NCBI RefSeq assembly: GCF_000004195.4
Contig: NC_030684.2
Span: forward strand, 65,283,892 to 65,347,891
DNA from: Xenopus tropicalis
Lineage: Eukaryota; Chordata; Amphibia; Anura; Pipidae
Direction of reading: 5' to 3'
DNA length: 64,000 nt
The translations under genes were made by a program, and so were the position numbers. The notes beneath the pieces were generated by a model. The model was not told the DNA's origin, made no database searches, and was given only the letters and a program-made list of their open reading frames with translations. Shown here in pieces: positions 1 to 12,036 of this stretch (its first letter is position 1; every line of letters starts with the position of its first letter).

Positions 1-95
1 TATCCGGAAACCCGTTATCAGGGGCCCTAGGTAACCCAGTCGACCACCTCGCCCCTGCACCTGCGCTATCGCATTGCACCCCCATGCGTTCATAG

Positions 96-139
96 TTCAT
101 TGCCCCCACCGCGTAATGACAAGCGGTGGGGGCAATGAA
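96..139. repeat. perfect 17-bp inverted repeat (hairpin)
   Basis: TTCATTGCCCCCACCGC at 96-112 is the exact reverse complement of 123-139, around a 10-nt loop. It lies in a GC-rich patch (1-155) that differs from the AT-rich surroundings and is probably a fragment of an older palindromic repeat. The first 19 bases of the window resemble one end of the repeat family seen at 1756 and 61241. No gene is visible in 1-155. Confidence 0.7.
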
Positions 140-154
140 AATGGAGCACAGACT

Positions 155-330
155 AGGGGACAGATTTACTAAGACACAAACAATCCGAGTGTATTGTCGC
201 CAAACATTTTGTCGCTTTGTCGTGACTTTCGGATCACCAATACAATATTATCATGACTAATACGTTTTTTTCGTAAGTATTTGCATGATATTTGCAATCC
301 GAATTTATCCCATTCGGGATTCGAACTTGT
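155..330. repeat. diverged MITE fragment of the GACTTT/TTTTTTCG type
   Basis: It starts GGGGACAGATTTACTAA and contains GTCGTGACTTTCGG and GTTTTTTTCGTAAG, like the better copies at 10596, 20130 and 23464. The right end is not clear. Confidence 0.35.
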
Positions 331-440
331 GATTTCATGAATCTGCCTCTAGGAGTAGACAAGAGAGGCTCCAGCCTGGCACCCCCCAATTGCTGCACCC
401 TAGGCAGCTGCCTCTTCTGCCTACCCCTAGTTCCGGCCCT

Positions 441-742
441 GTCCGTTATCCAGAAAGCTCCAAATTGCAGAAAGCCTGTCTCCCAAAGACTCCATTTTAA
501 TTAAACTCTGATTTTTAAAATGTATTTCCTTTTACTCTGTAGTAATAAAACAGGACCTTCTATTTGATCCCAACTAAGATATAATTAATCCGTATTGGAT
601 GCAAAACAGTCCTATTGGGATGAATTAATGTTTTATAGTTTTTTTTGTAGACATAAAGTATGGAGATCCAAATTACGGAAAGACCCCTTATCCAAAATAC
701 CTTTAGTCCCGAGCATTCTGGATAATGGGTCCTATACCTGTA
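441..742 (+). mobile_element. MITE-like repeat, CAGGTATGGGA-terminus family, copy 1
   Basis: Non-coding repeat of about 300 bp. It shares with the copies at 1756, 4925, 21789 and 61241 an internal block GATCCCAACTAAGATATAAT and a right end CATTCTGGATAA...CCTATACCTGTA. The 21789 copy shows termini CAGGTATTGG / CCCATACTTGTA, so this is probably a terminal-inverted-repeat element possibly flanked by TA. The superfamily is not assigned. Confidence 0.75.
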
Positions 743-1755
743 CTTTTTAGGCACTTACAGTTTTATGGTGGCTAGCAGGCTGAGTATATGAAGAGCATAT
801 GTGGGGCTACACACTGTATAGTTGCCTTCCTGTTAAACGGCAGAAAATTCAAGAAACGTGTTTATTGCATGACTTTTTTTTTTACCCGCGTTTTTTTTTG
901 TTGTTGCCCATGTTATTTTTTTGACACGACTGTTCCTATTTTGATGCAACCCCAAAATTTTTTTGACACGTGACAAATTTTTCCACAGCAAATTTTTCAC
1001 TGAAGTTTCGCAAAACGATTTTTCTAGTTTTTTGCACTTGTAATCAAACTAATCAGTTACAAACAGTTTAATAACCAATGATGATCAATTCTCCCCGGAA
1101 ATGCTTGCCTACTCCACTGGAGTGATTGGGCCCACCTGTCATGCCAAGTACAGGCATAAGTAGGCCTCACTCTAAACTCCTACCTCAGGGGACCATTACC
1201 CAAGGAAGTTAAATCAAACACCATTACACCAGGGGGTACTAGCCCATTCCCACTCTAGTAATCATTTCCCCGCCAACCCCCAAGCTGTCACTTACCCAAA
1301 ACCCCATCAGGAGAAGCCAAACTCCCAAACACCAACCAATTCCCCTTCCCTCTTAACGAACCATTTCAGGGCAGGTGGGGTGCTGTTTTCCACACTGACA
1401 ATCATGCACTGAGCCAATCCTGCTGTGGTCTCCTGGCAACCCATGGAGCTCATTCCCCTCCTCCCCACTTTGGCCTCAGTCTGACCCTTCTGCCTTCCTG
1501 GCCCTTTCAAGGCTACCCTTCTTTAAACCCTCCGGGTCCAGGTAGCCCCATTCAAGTTTGTGATTTTTAAAATAAAAATAAAATAAAACTTGAAATACTT
1601 GAATTCAATGTTGATAAATTTGCCCCCTATAGTTAAACAACCCCAGTTATAACTGTAGAAAGACCATAAATAGCAATTGATCATGTTTTTCTCCTTCTCT
1701 CTTGTTTAAGTTATCGCAAACTAGGAAAGCAAAAAGTAACCTTGTAGCTACTTGC
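743..1755. other. no gene seen
   Basis: AT-rich sequence with a TTTTTGACACG-rich patch at 880-1010 and a MITE-like end (GTTGATAAATTTGCCCCC) near 1610-1628. The short open frames have no recognisable protein signal. Confidence 0.5.
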
Positions 1756-2067
1756 ATATGGAAACCCGTTATCCAAAAAGTTCCAAATTACGGAAAGGCC
1801 CTCTGCCTCTTTAAAAAAATTATTCTAATTTTTACAAATGATTTCCTTTTTCTCTGTAATATTAAAACAGTGCCTTGTACTTGATCCCAACTAAGATATA
1901 CTGTAGTTAAGCCTTATTGGATGCAAAACAATCCTATTGGGTTTCTTTAATGTTTAAATTATTTTTTAGTAACCTTAAGCATGGAGGTCCAAACTACTGA
2001 AAGATCCCTTATCTGGACTTGAGACCACAGGTCCCAAGCATTCTGGATAACAGGTCCCATACCTGTA
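1756..2067 (+). mobile_element. MITE-like repeat, CAGGTATGGGA-terminus family, copy 2
   Basis: Same order of blocks and same orientation as the copy at 441: GGAAACCCGTTATCC, TACTTGATCCCAACTAAG, CCTATTGGG, then CATTCTGGATAACAGGTCCC and ATACCTGTA. Non-coding. Confidence 0.8.
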
Positions 2068-2605
2068 CCTGGTAATCTTTCTAATATTTCTCTGTCCTCA
2101 AGGCACAAATAACCCCCACTCAGGGGTTATTTCTTGGAATGTCACAATTTTCTCGTGTGTCTTCCCTTAGCATCATTGCTGTCTGTGGATGTGCTCTACT
2201 AATCTACAGTTTGATTTTCTTTTGAACCCACGTGCCCAGAAATGAGCATTCCCTGGTATTTTACAAGCTCAACTGTCAGAACAGGAGAAATGCAAAAAGG
2301 CACCATTTCCTATAAGGGTTTAGGCCCCGATACCTTAAGCACAAACTGATTTTGCTGACAGAAAGAAATGCAAATGTGGTACAATACTTTTATTATTATG
2401 GCAGCTGCTTTATAAAGCAAGTAAAGTTAAAAAATGGCCCTTTTTGTCCTTTTCCATAACACTGGTATAAGGATAATATTGTTACACAATATTGTTAGAA
2501 ATCTACAGTTGTAAGACCATAGCAAGCATTCACAATGCCCAATGCAGTGTACAAAGTGAAACAAAAGGCAACAATCGGCCATTATTTTGCACTTTTCCCA
2601 CCATG
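2068..2605. other. no gene seen
   Basis: Unassigned AT-rich sequence with no coding signal or clear repeat boundary. Confidence 0.4.
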
Positions 2606-2901
2606 CAGGGATCCCCAACCTTTTATACCCATGAGCCACACTCAAATGGAAAAAGTTTTGGAGAGCAACACAAGCATGTGGAGGTTCCTGGGGGTGCTAA
2701 TGAGAGCTATAATTGGCTTTATGGTAGCCTCATGTTGACTGGCAGCCTACAGAAGACTCTGTTTGGCAATTACACTGGGTTTTTATTCAACCAAAACTTG
2801 CCTCCCAACCAGGATTTCAAAAATAGGCACCTGCTTTTAGTCCACTGGGAGGGGTTGGTGACCAACATGTTGCTCATGAGCCTCTGGTTGGGGATCACTA
2901 G
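2606..2901. mobile_element. non-autonomous hAT-like element
   Basis: The termini are inverted repeats: CAGGGATCCCCAACC on the left and GGTTGGGGATCACTAG on the right, the pattern of many hAT/Charlie-type elements. It is 296 bp and the 144-codon frame across it looks accidental. An 8-bp target duplication could not be found. Related partial copies lie at 18022-18290 and 51508-51764. Confidence 0.65.
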
Positions 2902-4776
2902 TGTAGAGCATTGTGTACTTCAGTGACAACACTGAATGCAGATAAATGAACCAAGAATTTTAGGTTGTTCAGCACTTGGCCACTACCCCTATGTGTATAG
3001 TAAAATAAGCAAAAACTGGAGAGCAATTTTTAGCTGCCTGCTGGTAACTGCAACAGAGTCAGACACATGGAAGGTTATATATTTGCAACCTTTGAGCCAT
3101 ACTTTTATTCTGAAGTATATGGAGGGAGTAAAGTACTTTTGTTGCATTGTCAGTCCTGGTAAGGACACTGCTGTGCTCTAAATCATATATATGTAGATTA
3201 CAAGAGCACTGTAGCTACTACCACTCATAAAGATTGTCGGCTAGACACTGAATAATGAGCACTTTTTATATGTCTTGATGTTGGCAAAGGACCATAAATA
3301 GAAAAAAAACTCTCAGACCCACTCTGTTTGGCAATTTAACAACCTTTCTCTGCTATACCTCACTCTTTGTTTTAAATAACAGTAACGTTTTCCTTTAATA
3401 ATAAATTGATGAAAAAAAAATCAACAACAGGACATTAATATTGTAATTGCAATTAAATCCAATTCAAGATTTATTTAACTGGTTACAGGACAGATTGAAT
3501 TCTGCAAACTAGTAGCACTGTACCTTCATTACATGCAATAGATATGGCAAGTGTCAAGCCACCATGCTAAAAACACAGTTTAACTACAGAATGAATTGCT
3601 TTAATATTTTATCAGATTTTAATAGCTTGTGTAAATCCCACAAGATCTGTTTTAAGTTTAGCGTGTCCAGAACTGTCATTTGTTTAAAAAGAGAATGCAT
3701 GCAAATAAATATCTACTTATGCCCACCACATAATTAAAAACATCCAGAGTAATGCAGTATGTTTTATGAATTTTTGGCTCATCGTTAATCCTATGCCATT
3801 GCAAAATTTCTTTTTAACTTAATTCCCTTTTACTTGTGAACAAAGATTTTTTTAAAAATGGATCATTATCACCCTTATAAGTTGGCATCCCAGCTATACT
3901 CATTCTTAAATACATCACAATCCATTGCAACCTCACCAGGGTAAACTTTTGCCAAAAGTAGAATCCATTTTCACAGTACATCTGTGTTTTTTATTGTCAA
4001 ACTTTATATGTGTACCACAAACCCCTAGTGAGTATCTTCAATATTTGCACCACAAACCACTAGTAAGCATTAATAACTGTGCTCAAAAGAACAAGCATAT
4101 GTTGAATCCAAGGCTATTAATAAGGTTCCATGCGGAAACTAGAGCTTCTATGCCTTGGTGCTAGTTACTAAACTTGAGCACAAGAAGGCAAAGATCCTGA
4201 AGTCCTTTCTAGACCTGAGTGCTTGCAATTGTCAGTCAGTATGCATACTGTTCATCATTATTTAGCAATACAATTTGATAACCATATATGACTAATGTGA
4301 AGAATATTATCATTTCCACTGTACTTATTTTTGAAAATAGTATGCATAGTCATGCAATGTCTTACAAAATGAACAAAATACAGCACTCTTGTAAGCATAG
4401 TACTGTGTCAGTAGCAATGGAGAAATGCAATTTTTAGACATGTATTGTATTTTTTAAATGCTTTTAGTTAAACACAGCATTCCCTCTGACATGATAATCT
4501 GTTGTGATAGCTTGCCTGAAAAACCACTGTAAGTTCACTTTAGCTCTATCGCCATCTTGTGGGTATTAGTTCACATAGCACAGAGAAGGTACTTAATTAA
4601 CATGTTAAATTGCAGATGTTTAGTTGCAAATGGTAACAAGTTGACAATAATATTGTTTAATTTCTTAGTCTATTATATTTTTAAAATTAAAGCAAAAATA
4701 AGATTGGTTGCTCTAACTACCAGCACTGCTGCAATTTAGCCACTGTATTATTAACAACCCACAGAATATTTAATAA
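2902..4776. other. no gene seen
   Basis: About 1.9 kb of AT-rich sequence. I see no coding domain, paired repeat ends or splice-framed frame. Probably intergenic or intronic. Confidence 0.5.
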
Positions 4777-4780
4777 CATT

Positions 4781-4920
4781 ACTGATGTGTACAGTCTACA
4801 TGTAAGGTATGTGTTTCATTGCTGATGTGTACAGTCTACAAGTAAGCTGTGTATTTCATTACTGATGTGTACAGTCTATGTGTAAGATGTGTATTTCATT
4901 ACTGATGTGTACAGTCTATC
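4781..4920. repeat. 40-bp minisatellite, about 3.5 units
   Basis: The block CTGATGTGTACAGTCTA recurs with starts at 4781, 4821, 4861 and 4901, a period of exactly 40 bp. Units differ by a few substitutions (for example GTAAGGTATGTG versus GTAAGATGTGTA). The last unit is cut where the next repeat begins near 4925. Confidence 0.95.
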
Positions 4921-4924
4921 AGTA

Positions 4925-5213
4925 AGTTCAGAATTACGGAAAGGCTATCTCCCATAGACTCCATTATTAGCAAATAATTCAGATTTTTAAAAATGATTTG
5001 CTTTTTCTCTGCAATAATAAAACAGAACCATGTACTTGATCCCAACTAAGGTATAATTAATCCTTATTGGAGGCAAAACAAGCCTATTAGGTTTATTTAA
5101 TATTTAAATGATTTTTAGCAGACTTAAGTTATGGAGATCCAAATTACAGAAAGATCCCTTATCCGGAAAACCCCAGGTCCTGAGTATTCTGGATAACAGG
5201 TCCCATACCTGTA
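4925..5213 (+). mobile_element. MITE-like repeat, CAGGTATGGGA-terminus family, copy 3 (left-truncated)
   Basis: It begins inside the family at CAGAATTACGGAAAGGC and runs to GGTCCCATACCTGTA. Same orientation as the other copies. It joins the minisatellite directly. Confidence 0.8.
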
Positions 5214-6705
5214 TAACTCTTTATCCCTTGCCCAGTGCACAATAAATAAATATGGTGTGTTTTGACTGACCTCTGGCAAAAAACAGTAGTAGTTGTAACG
5301 TTGTCCACCACTGTTTTTTTTTTTGCTTCTTCACAGTAGATGCATATAGTTTTCTATCTAAGGACATTTACTTATGAACATGTTTTATCAGCAGTAATAT
5401 TCATTTGTTTATTGCACATTGCTAATTTTATAATTGCAGCAGGCAAGCACATTCAGTGCAGTGAATCCCTTCTGTAATGTAGCATGCATGCAGAATGAAA
5501 GTGGGACACAGAGATTCATATAGACATTGGCTATGTATTTCCATTACATTTTTTTTATGAATTTAAACCTAATGTCCCACAACAAAAAATAATTTAAATA
5601 CAGGAAAAATACAAAAGGAAAATACAAAAATGCATTTAGATTTACACCTTTGTAGAAGCACTTATTTTCTAATAAGTTATACAAGGAAAGCTGACTCAAA
5701 TGACATAAGTGAACATCTCACCCACTTACCCACTAATGGATTTGCGAAAAGAAAAGTTTGTTCTAACCCCCCTTCGTGATTCCAGCTGCAAAGAGAGCTT
5801 GTCAGATACCTGTTCGCTTTATCAGCAGAGGTTATACAGAGAATACTGCTCACACAAGGCCATCAGCGGGGCAAGATTGACATCTCAAGATAAATTATTG
5901 ATGTGTAAACAAGAGAAAAGTTTGTAGTGCAAAAGTAAAACCAGGGTCAAAAGAATAAACAAGAACAGTGGGTGAACTCCCTGACTCAACCATGTGTTGT
6001 GAGATAGGAGCTGTGCAACATATAGGTGGATAATTGGTATATGGGAAAGAAGACCTGTGTTCTTTGCACCCCAAAGATCTGCAGTACCTGTCTTTCAGAT
6101 GGAAATATGAAATAAAATGAAAAAATAGCAGTGGAAGAGTGGCTAGCTAATAATATTCTCAAAAGAGAAATGCATTGTAGCAGGAACATACAGGAGTTCT
6201 TAGATACACAACTGCCATACAGTACATGCACACCTAATGCTAAATCAACCACATAACCAAATTACTAATGCAGGGCTGGGGTTACACTGATAACTTGGCT
6301 GTGGATATAAATCTCTTGCATGTTATTGGGCAGAAGTGTAGAGCACAAACAATATCTTCAGTTCAAATGGATGTCCACAATGTTTAACAGAGGATACTAT
6401 ATTTACTTTTTTTTGGAATGTATTTTAACATTTAGGTAGGTAGGAAAGAGGTGTAGAATTTCCCTACAAGATCAGCTGCCTTGTGCTTAATAGTGCTTCT
6501 AACATCACATGGAGGCTCTATGATCTGTGGGCTGTGACTTGTTTAAATTCAGAATCAATAAACGGATTAAACAATTCAATGCCCACATTTTAGCAACACA
6601 CAATAGACATCATGTGTGCACTATATCTATGGCAAGGTGGCCAGGCAAGACTGAAAGAAATCACAGGAAAACAGCAAACAGGTTACAAACTGACCAGGAG
6701 GACTA
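5214..6705. other. no gene seen
   Basis: Unassigned AT-rich sequence; the short open frames (5709-5927 plus, 5986-6252 minus) carry no recognisable domain. Confidence 0.4.
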
Positions 6706-7091
6706 GGTTACATAGTTACATAGGGTTGAAAAAAGGCCAAAGTCCATCAAGTTCAACCCTTCCAGGTAAACCCAGCACACACAACCTATACCAATCTATA
6801 CTATCACATATATAAACTATATATACAAACATTAATACTAACTGTAGATATTAGTATCACAATAGCCTTGGATATTCTGCTTGTTCAAGAACTCATTCAG
6901 GCCCCTCTTAAAGGCATTAACAGAATCTGCCATTACCACATCACTAGGAAGGGCATTCCACAACCTCACTGCCCTCACCGTGAAAAACCACCTACGCTGC
7001 TTCAAATGGAAGCTTTGTTCCTCTAATCTAAAGGGGTGACCTCTGGTGCGTTGATTGTTTTTATGGGAAAAAAGAACACCCCCTATCTGTA
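6706..7091 (-). mobile_element. 5'-truncated CR1 LINE, 3' end only
   Basis: On the minus strand it encodes the last part of a CR1-type ORF2 (the region equivalent to 43260-43500) followed by a 3' UTR ending GGGTTGAACTTGATGG...CAACCCTATGTAACTATG. It matches the copies at 34771 and 40394 closely. It is the only CR1 copy of six on the minus strand. Truncation at the 5' side is the usual outcome of target-primed reverse transcription. Confidence 0.9.
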
Positions 7092-7243
7092 ATTAAATTA
7101 TTTAACATACACTTAGAACAAAAAAATACAATTAAATAATTATTTCTGAATTGCCTCTAAATACCACTAAAGAAACTGCAGGAATCTTTAAATAAAAATA
7201 TTGTGCTTTCTGGAACTAATACAGATTTTAATACTGAACTGTA

Positions 7244-7650
7244 TTAAAGGAACAGTAACACCAAAAAATGAAAGTGTATAAAAGTAATAACAATATAATG
7301 TACTGTTGCCCTGCATTGCTACAACTGGTGTGTTTGCCTCAGAAAGACTACTATAGTGTATATAAGTTAGCTGCTGTGTAGCCATGGGGGCAGCCATTCA
7401 AAGGAGAAAAGGCACAAGTTACTTAGCAGATAACAGATAAACCCCCATTATATGGGGCTTATCTACTAGTTATCTGCTATGTAACCTGTGCCTTTTTTCC
7501 AGCTTGAATGGCTGCCCCCATGGCTACACAGCAGCTTATTTATATAGTAGCTTTTCTGTAGCAAAAACACCAGTTTTTTGCAGAGCAACAGCACATTATA
7601 TTTTAATTACTTTAAAACACTTTCATTTTTTTATGTTACTGTTCCTTTAA
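7244..7650. mobile_element. T2/Kolobok-type MITE, TTAAAGGAACAGTAACACC family
   Basis: It is bounded by TTAA on both sides. The left end TTAAAGGAACAGTAACA mirrors the right end TGTTACTGTTCCTTTAA. The whole 407 bp is a long imperfect palindrome: CATGGGGGCAGCCATTC at 7384 is matched by GAATGGCTGCCCCCATG near 7506. TTAA target sites and TTAAAGG termini fit the Xenopus T2 MITE group. Relatives are at 13416 and 48119. Confidence 0.85.
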
Positions 7651-8129
7651 AAGAATTGGTTGTGAAAATTAACTATATTAATAATAGGCAAGTAGTGCAC
7701 TTTGCTTTCCGCAGGATAGAGCCATTATCTGATGAGACAATTTGGCACAAGATTTGAATCAAAGCGTAGCTCTCTATTTAAAAAACCCAGAATGCTCTAA
7801 GTACCTTATGGGAAGACAGAGTTGGAACCAGCACATGAATTAAGAGTAAAAAAGTAAAGGGATGCTAAGTGTGATGTGCATAGTTCGGCATGCCAAAAAT
7901 AAGCCCTACCCACAATAGGTACAACCCACCCACGGTTAAAATTAGCTGCACCCACAAAATGTTTCTGCTGCTCCATCATGGGGGCAGAGTACCATAACTA
8001 CATTAAATTACATATATACATAAAATGGCGACACCATTCTTACCTACTCTTTAGTTGCAACATGTTCTCTGCCTTTTCTTCTGTTCTTTCATTTTTCTAT
8101 ACATTCAGTCATTTCAACCTCTTCTAGTA
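7651..8129. other. no gene seen
   Basis: Unassigned sequence without coding or repeat signal. Confidence 0.4.
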
Positions 8130-8665
8130 GATCAATCAGCTTCTCTCTCTTTTCTTCTTGATGAATCTCTGCCAAACTGGTCTGTAACAACACTTACAAA
8201 GATCGACAAGAAAAGCAAATGCAACAGATAATTGGTGTTTCAGCATTCAGTCTTGGTCTATGTACCCATGTTTTCATAGGCAATGCCATCTCGTACAATG
8301 CCTCAGAACCTGACTGTCTAGGTCAGATCATTCTGTGATTCTGGTGATCTGTGAAATTTAAATACTTCATCTGCTGATGCACCATTTTCACAGGTGTACT
8401 GTGGTGTGTTATGGTTTTTGCAGTTCCAATTGGAACAATAGATGTGCCATCCACATTTATGGCAAGTCATAGGGTATCAACCTGTTCTGTCCTTGGGACA
8501 GTCAGTTGCATACCATAGAGGTCCACTCACTATATCGTTTGCTTTAAAATATGTTCTCACAAGGTTTCATTATAGTGCATCAGCTTCATGACATTGTCCT
8601 TTGGCCATGGATCCACTAGTTGCCCCACTGGAAGGAAAATCTACCCTATACAGGGTGTGCTCCCG
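8130..8665 (-). pseudogene. decayed Cys/His-rich coding remnant, family unknown
   Basis: No long open frame survives, but the minus strand shows protein-like stretches in order. First comes VGQLVDPWPKDN (about 8570-8640). After a frameshift comes a frame with YFKANDIVSGPLWYATDCP, an in-frame TGA, then MTCHKCGWHIYCSNWNCKN followed by HNTPQYTCENG (about 8370-8480). Further down is EKREKLIDLLEEVEM (about 8115-8160). The C-x2-C, C-x4-C, H and C spacing looks like a zinc-binding module. I cannot name the family; it could be the C-terminal end of a DNA transposon protein or a processed host pseudogene. Chance composition is possible but less likely given the sustained sense in neighbouring frames. 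Confidence 0.4.
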
Positions 8666-9852
8666 ATCCCAATTTGTTATTGCGTGTATCCACAGACACA
8701 CAGATTAATTAAAAGTTAATCAAGAGATCAAGATATCTACCATATAGAAAGGTGCAATGTTTTGGGCAGATGCTGGACTAACCATGTGCATACAAGAGGA
8801 ATAGAGGTGATTTCTGATACACAGATGGTGTGAACATGGAACTGTTAAGCAGACTGTTGGGCAGGAGAACTACTTGGTACTTCTAGTGCGATGACATGCC
8901 TATCCAGGTACATTTACCTGTTTCCCCAGCTACTAAATATTTATACTTATTCAGCTGTGATTCTTTTATAATCCTCTGCTCACACTTGCAATGCAGTACT
9001 CATTATTGCACTATAATTGTACTAGATTTAATTATACTGTATCTTTGCCTAAAGGATGCTTTTCTACCAGTTAGTAATTATTAATCAGTGTACATATTTT
9101 TTTACTGAACCTACATAAAAAGATGTGTATATGTGATTTCATAGTAGGTTTGTCAGACACATATGATACATGTTATATTGTGTATAATTAAAAGTTATAT
9201 GTTTTTTTTTAACTAACACTAAGCACTGGAGCAACTTGGAATTGGAGTTTCCATGCCTTTGGAAAGAGCCTTTGCCTAAAGCACCATCTAGTGGTGAAAA
9301 AGAATGCTCATGAAAATGAAAAAAATAGTTAACAAGTTACCAAGTTTTTGCTTTCAAACCAAGGCATGATAAAACCTTGCAATTGTTTGTGTATTGATTT
9401 TTCTTTGCTGAAAACCGCTTTGCATCTCTTTGGCCTTCTCTGAATACCTAAAAATTCCTTGAAAGTAATGAATTGTTCTGGAATATTGAAATAATCATGA
9501 ATACATGTGTTGTATACCAGAACAACAATAATCCTCCTTGCAGAAAACATATGAAAAGAGAAAACAAGTGGAGTGCACAAATCAGGGAGGGTCTAACAGG
9601 GGTCTGTGTTTATTTTCTAATTGCTTCTTGTTATGCCACATGTAACAGTAAAAATTCCACTAAACATGTCTCAAACAGTGGCTGCCCATTTCTTTGTTTT
9701 TATCAACAGATATATATATAAATGATAGCTTACAAATAAGAGAAAGTGTTGGGGGCTGGGAAAAGAACATCTCTTTAGCTGGAGTCAAAACAAATCCAAT
9801 GCAAGTTTTGTTTTTACTGTGAGTTTAAGCATAATGTACATTGGGCTCGCTC
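8666..9852. other. no gene seen
   Basis: AT-rich sequence; short frames at 8896-9084 and 9329-9580 show no domain. Confidence 0.4.
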
Positions 9853-10025
9853 AGGGGCCCTCATTTATAAACACAGGGGAAATTTCCACTTGGCCAGTAA
9901 CCTGTGTCAACTAATCCTAGTTTTTTTCAGCCAGCTACAAGCTGAATATTGCAAGCAATCATCTGATTGGTTGCCATGGGTTACTGCCCAGGTGCAAATT
10001 TGCCCACCATTTATAAATGGCCCTT
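9853..10025. mobile_element. short MITE, GGGCCCTCATTTATAAA termini
   Basis: The left end AGGGGCCCTCATTTATAAA pairs imperfectly with the right end CATTTATAAATGGCCCTT. It is 173 bp and non-coding, with the internal block GCAATCATCTGATTGGTTG. Confidence 0.6.
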
Positions 10026-10592
10026 ACTAACTCTTCTTTAATGCCCAATCACAGCATATACTTTGGAGACACAGAGGAAGCAGAAATGATTTTTTTAAAT
10101 AAAAACATATTTGGGCATGAAAAATAATTGTTAGTAAAGAATAATCATTTTACAAACATACTGATTTACTTACATCTTGAAAAGGTTATTGTCACTTTTA
10201 TGCTTGGAGAGGCAGAGTTCTGGGGGTAAGAGTATGCAGCAAACCTATGGCAACAACGCCACATCTGTTTTTAAAAAAAAAAAATGTATGAAAAGTGCCA
10301 ACTAATTCAGTTTTGAGAGATAGTCTCTCTTACATGCCAGCCACCTAGCACTCTAAGCCCCATTCTTAAGTAGATGAAAGAGTGCCATTCTTTTTTTTAG
10401 GACACATGTTACTCTGGGCCTTTCTGATATTTTGACTTTACTTACTTTACTAACTTTACATTTAGCTAAACGTGTGCTCCCTGAACCTTATTATATCACA
10501 AGTATCTTCCAATGAAAAGGTCGCCTCTTCTATAGTTCTTGGTGTTTGGTGGTGGTTGAATAATGATAATCGATTTATTGCAAGGACCAATC
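10026..10592. other. no gene seen
   Basis: Unassigned AT-rich sequence. Confidence 0.4.
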
Positions 10593-10595
10593 ATA

Positions 10596-11157
10596 GGGGT
10601 TACATTTAATTACTCACGAACGGGCCGAATGCGTCCGATTGCGTTTTTTTCGCAATGATCGGTATTTGGCGATTTTTCGGAAAATTGTCTCAACTTTTTC
10701 GTAGCCATTCCGAATGTTGCGCAAAATGTTGCGATTTTTTCGTAGCGTTACTACTTGCGCGAAAAGTCGCGACTTTTTCGCAGCTTTCGTGCCGAGTACG
10801 AAAGATTCGGATTCATTCAAGCTTCAGTATGGTGACTTTTCTTGGGCCAGGTTGGAGCTGCAGGGTGCCATTGAGTCCTATGGGAGGCTTCCAAAATCAT
10901 GCTAAGTCTGAAAGTTTCACCCGCCGCTTACGAGCGCTCAATACGAAAAAGTCACGACAAGATACGAGCGAATCGTAATGGCTACGAAAAACTCGCGTTT
11001 TTTCGCGCAAATCGTATTGGTAACGAAAAAGTCACGACAATTTCCGAAAAGTCGTAAAGGCGACGAAAAAATCTAAAAAATACGAAAAAGTCGCAAAATG
11101 TTCGTTTTCCAATCGGAATTTTTCTAATTCGGATTCGTGGGTTAGTAAATGTGCCCC
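10596..11157. mobile_element. MITE of the GCGACTTTTTCG type, long copy
   Basis: The right end CGTGGGTTAGTAAATGTGCCCC is matched by a diverged left end GGGGTTACATTTAATTACTC. ATA flanks both sides (10593-10595 and 11158-11160), consistent with a 3-bp target duplication. Both arms are saturated with near-tandem, mirrored words such as GCGACTTTTTCG and CGAAAAAGTCACGACA. A CAGGTTGGAGCTGCAGGGTG core sits between them. The open frames at 10614-11245 follow from this low-complexity composition and are not genes. Confidence 0.8.
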
Positions 11158-11599
11158 ATAGAATAGCTCCAGGCAGATGCCAAACAGTGCTTATTTTCAG
11201 CCTCCAAATAAACACAGGCCCGAGAATCAGCCCCTTTGCCCGCATCTGTCTTTTCCTGTGACTGCACCTAGAGCCATTGCGTCAGCATGGGTGCAGGCAC
11301 ACGGAGCATACTTCACAGCAGAATAGATGAGAACACATTTTGGCACCAAAATCTACTCAGTGTGGCTGCACTCGGGCCAAGGCCACGTGTCAGTGTGCAA
11401 TGGCAGGAGAAGACTGAAGGACAGATTCTCAGATGAAAATCAGCCTGTTTGGCATTAGCCCTATTCTCCCTGATTGCCCTATTCAGAAATTTTCCTGTGA
11501 TTGAAACATTGAGCAAAAATTATGGTCAGCAAAAGTCCTATTCATTGAAGTCATGTTGAGCCAGGGGTATACTGATCTTTTAATGAGATTATTTCTATA

Positions 11600-11870
11600 C
11601 ACGGGGAGGCAGATTTATCAACATTCAGATTTTTGTGGTTTTAGAGTTATAACGAATAAAATTATTTTCACAAAAAACACAAATGTCTAGTAATTTATCA
11701 AAAGATCTGAAATGAAAAAGCTTGAATGAATTAAAGTGTGGAAGGAGAACAAAAAGAACATGAAAACCATTAATTTTTAAAGTGTTTACGTTTTCATTCA
11801 AATCTTTGTGGACTTACAAACAACTTACAAACAATAACCAAATTCAAAAACCTCTAATTTGCCTAGATTA
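11600..11870. repeat. probable MITE-derived AT-rich repeat
   Basis: It opens with GGGGAGGCAGATTTATCAACATTC and contains TTTTTGTGGTTTTAGAG, which recurs in inverse orientation near 57460-57505 and, diverged, at 39755. The right boundary is not defined. Confidence 0.4.
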
Positions 11871-12036
11871 TATATACAGAACTAAAACATAACATTGTTA
11901 TGATCTATATTCAATGTCTTAAGACATTTGATTTAGTGCATAAAATATAGTTAAAAAAAATCTATCTTGATATCTGCTTAAAAGGCTTTTGATATTTCAT
12001 GTCACTTTCTGTATGGTGTTATTACACCTCTTTACT

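Noticed and set aside
2492..2926. 144-codon plus-strand frame
   Set aside because: It spans the termini of a hAT-like MITE and has no protein signature.
10614..11245. Several overlapping open frames of 60-107 codons on both strands
   Set aside because: They arise from the mirrored GCGACTTTTTCG/CGAAAAAGTC words of a MITE; no start context, codon pattern or domain.
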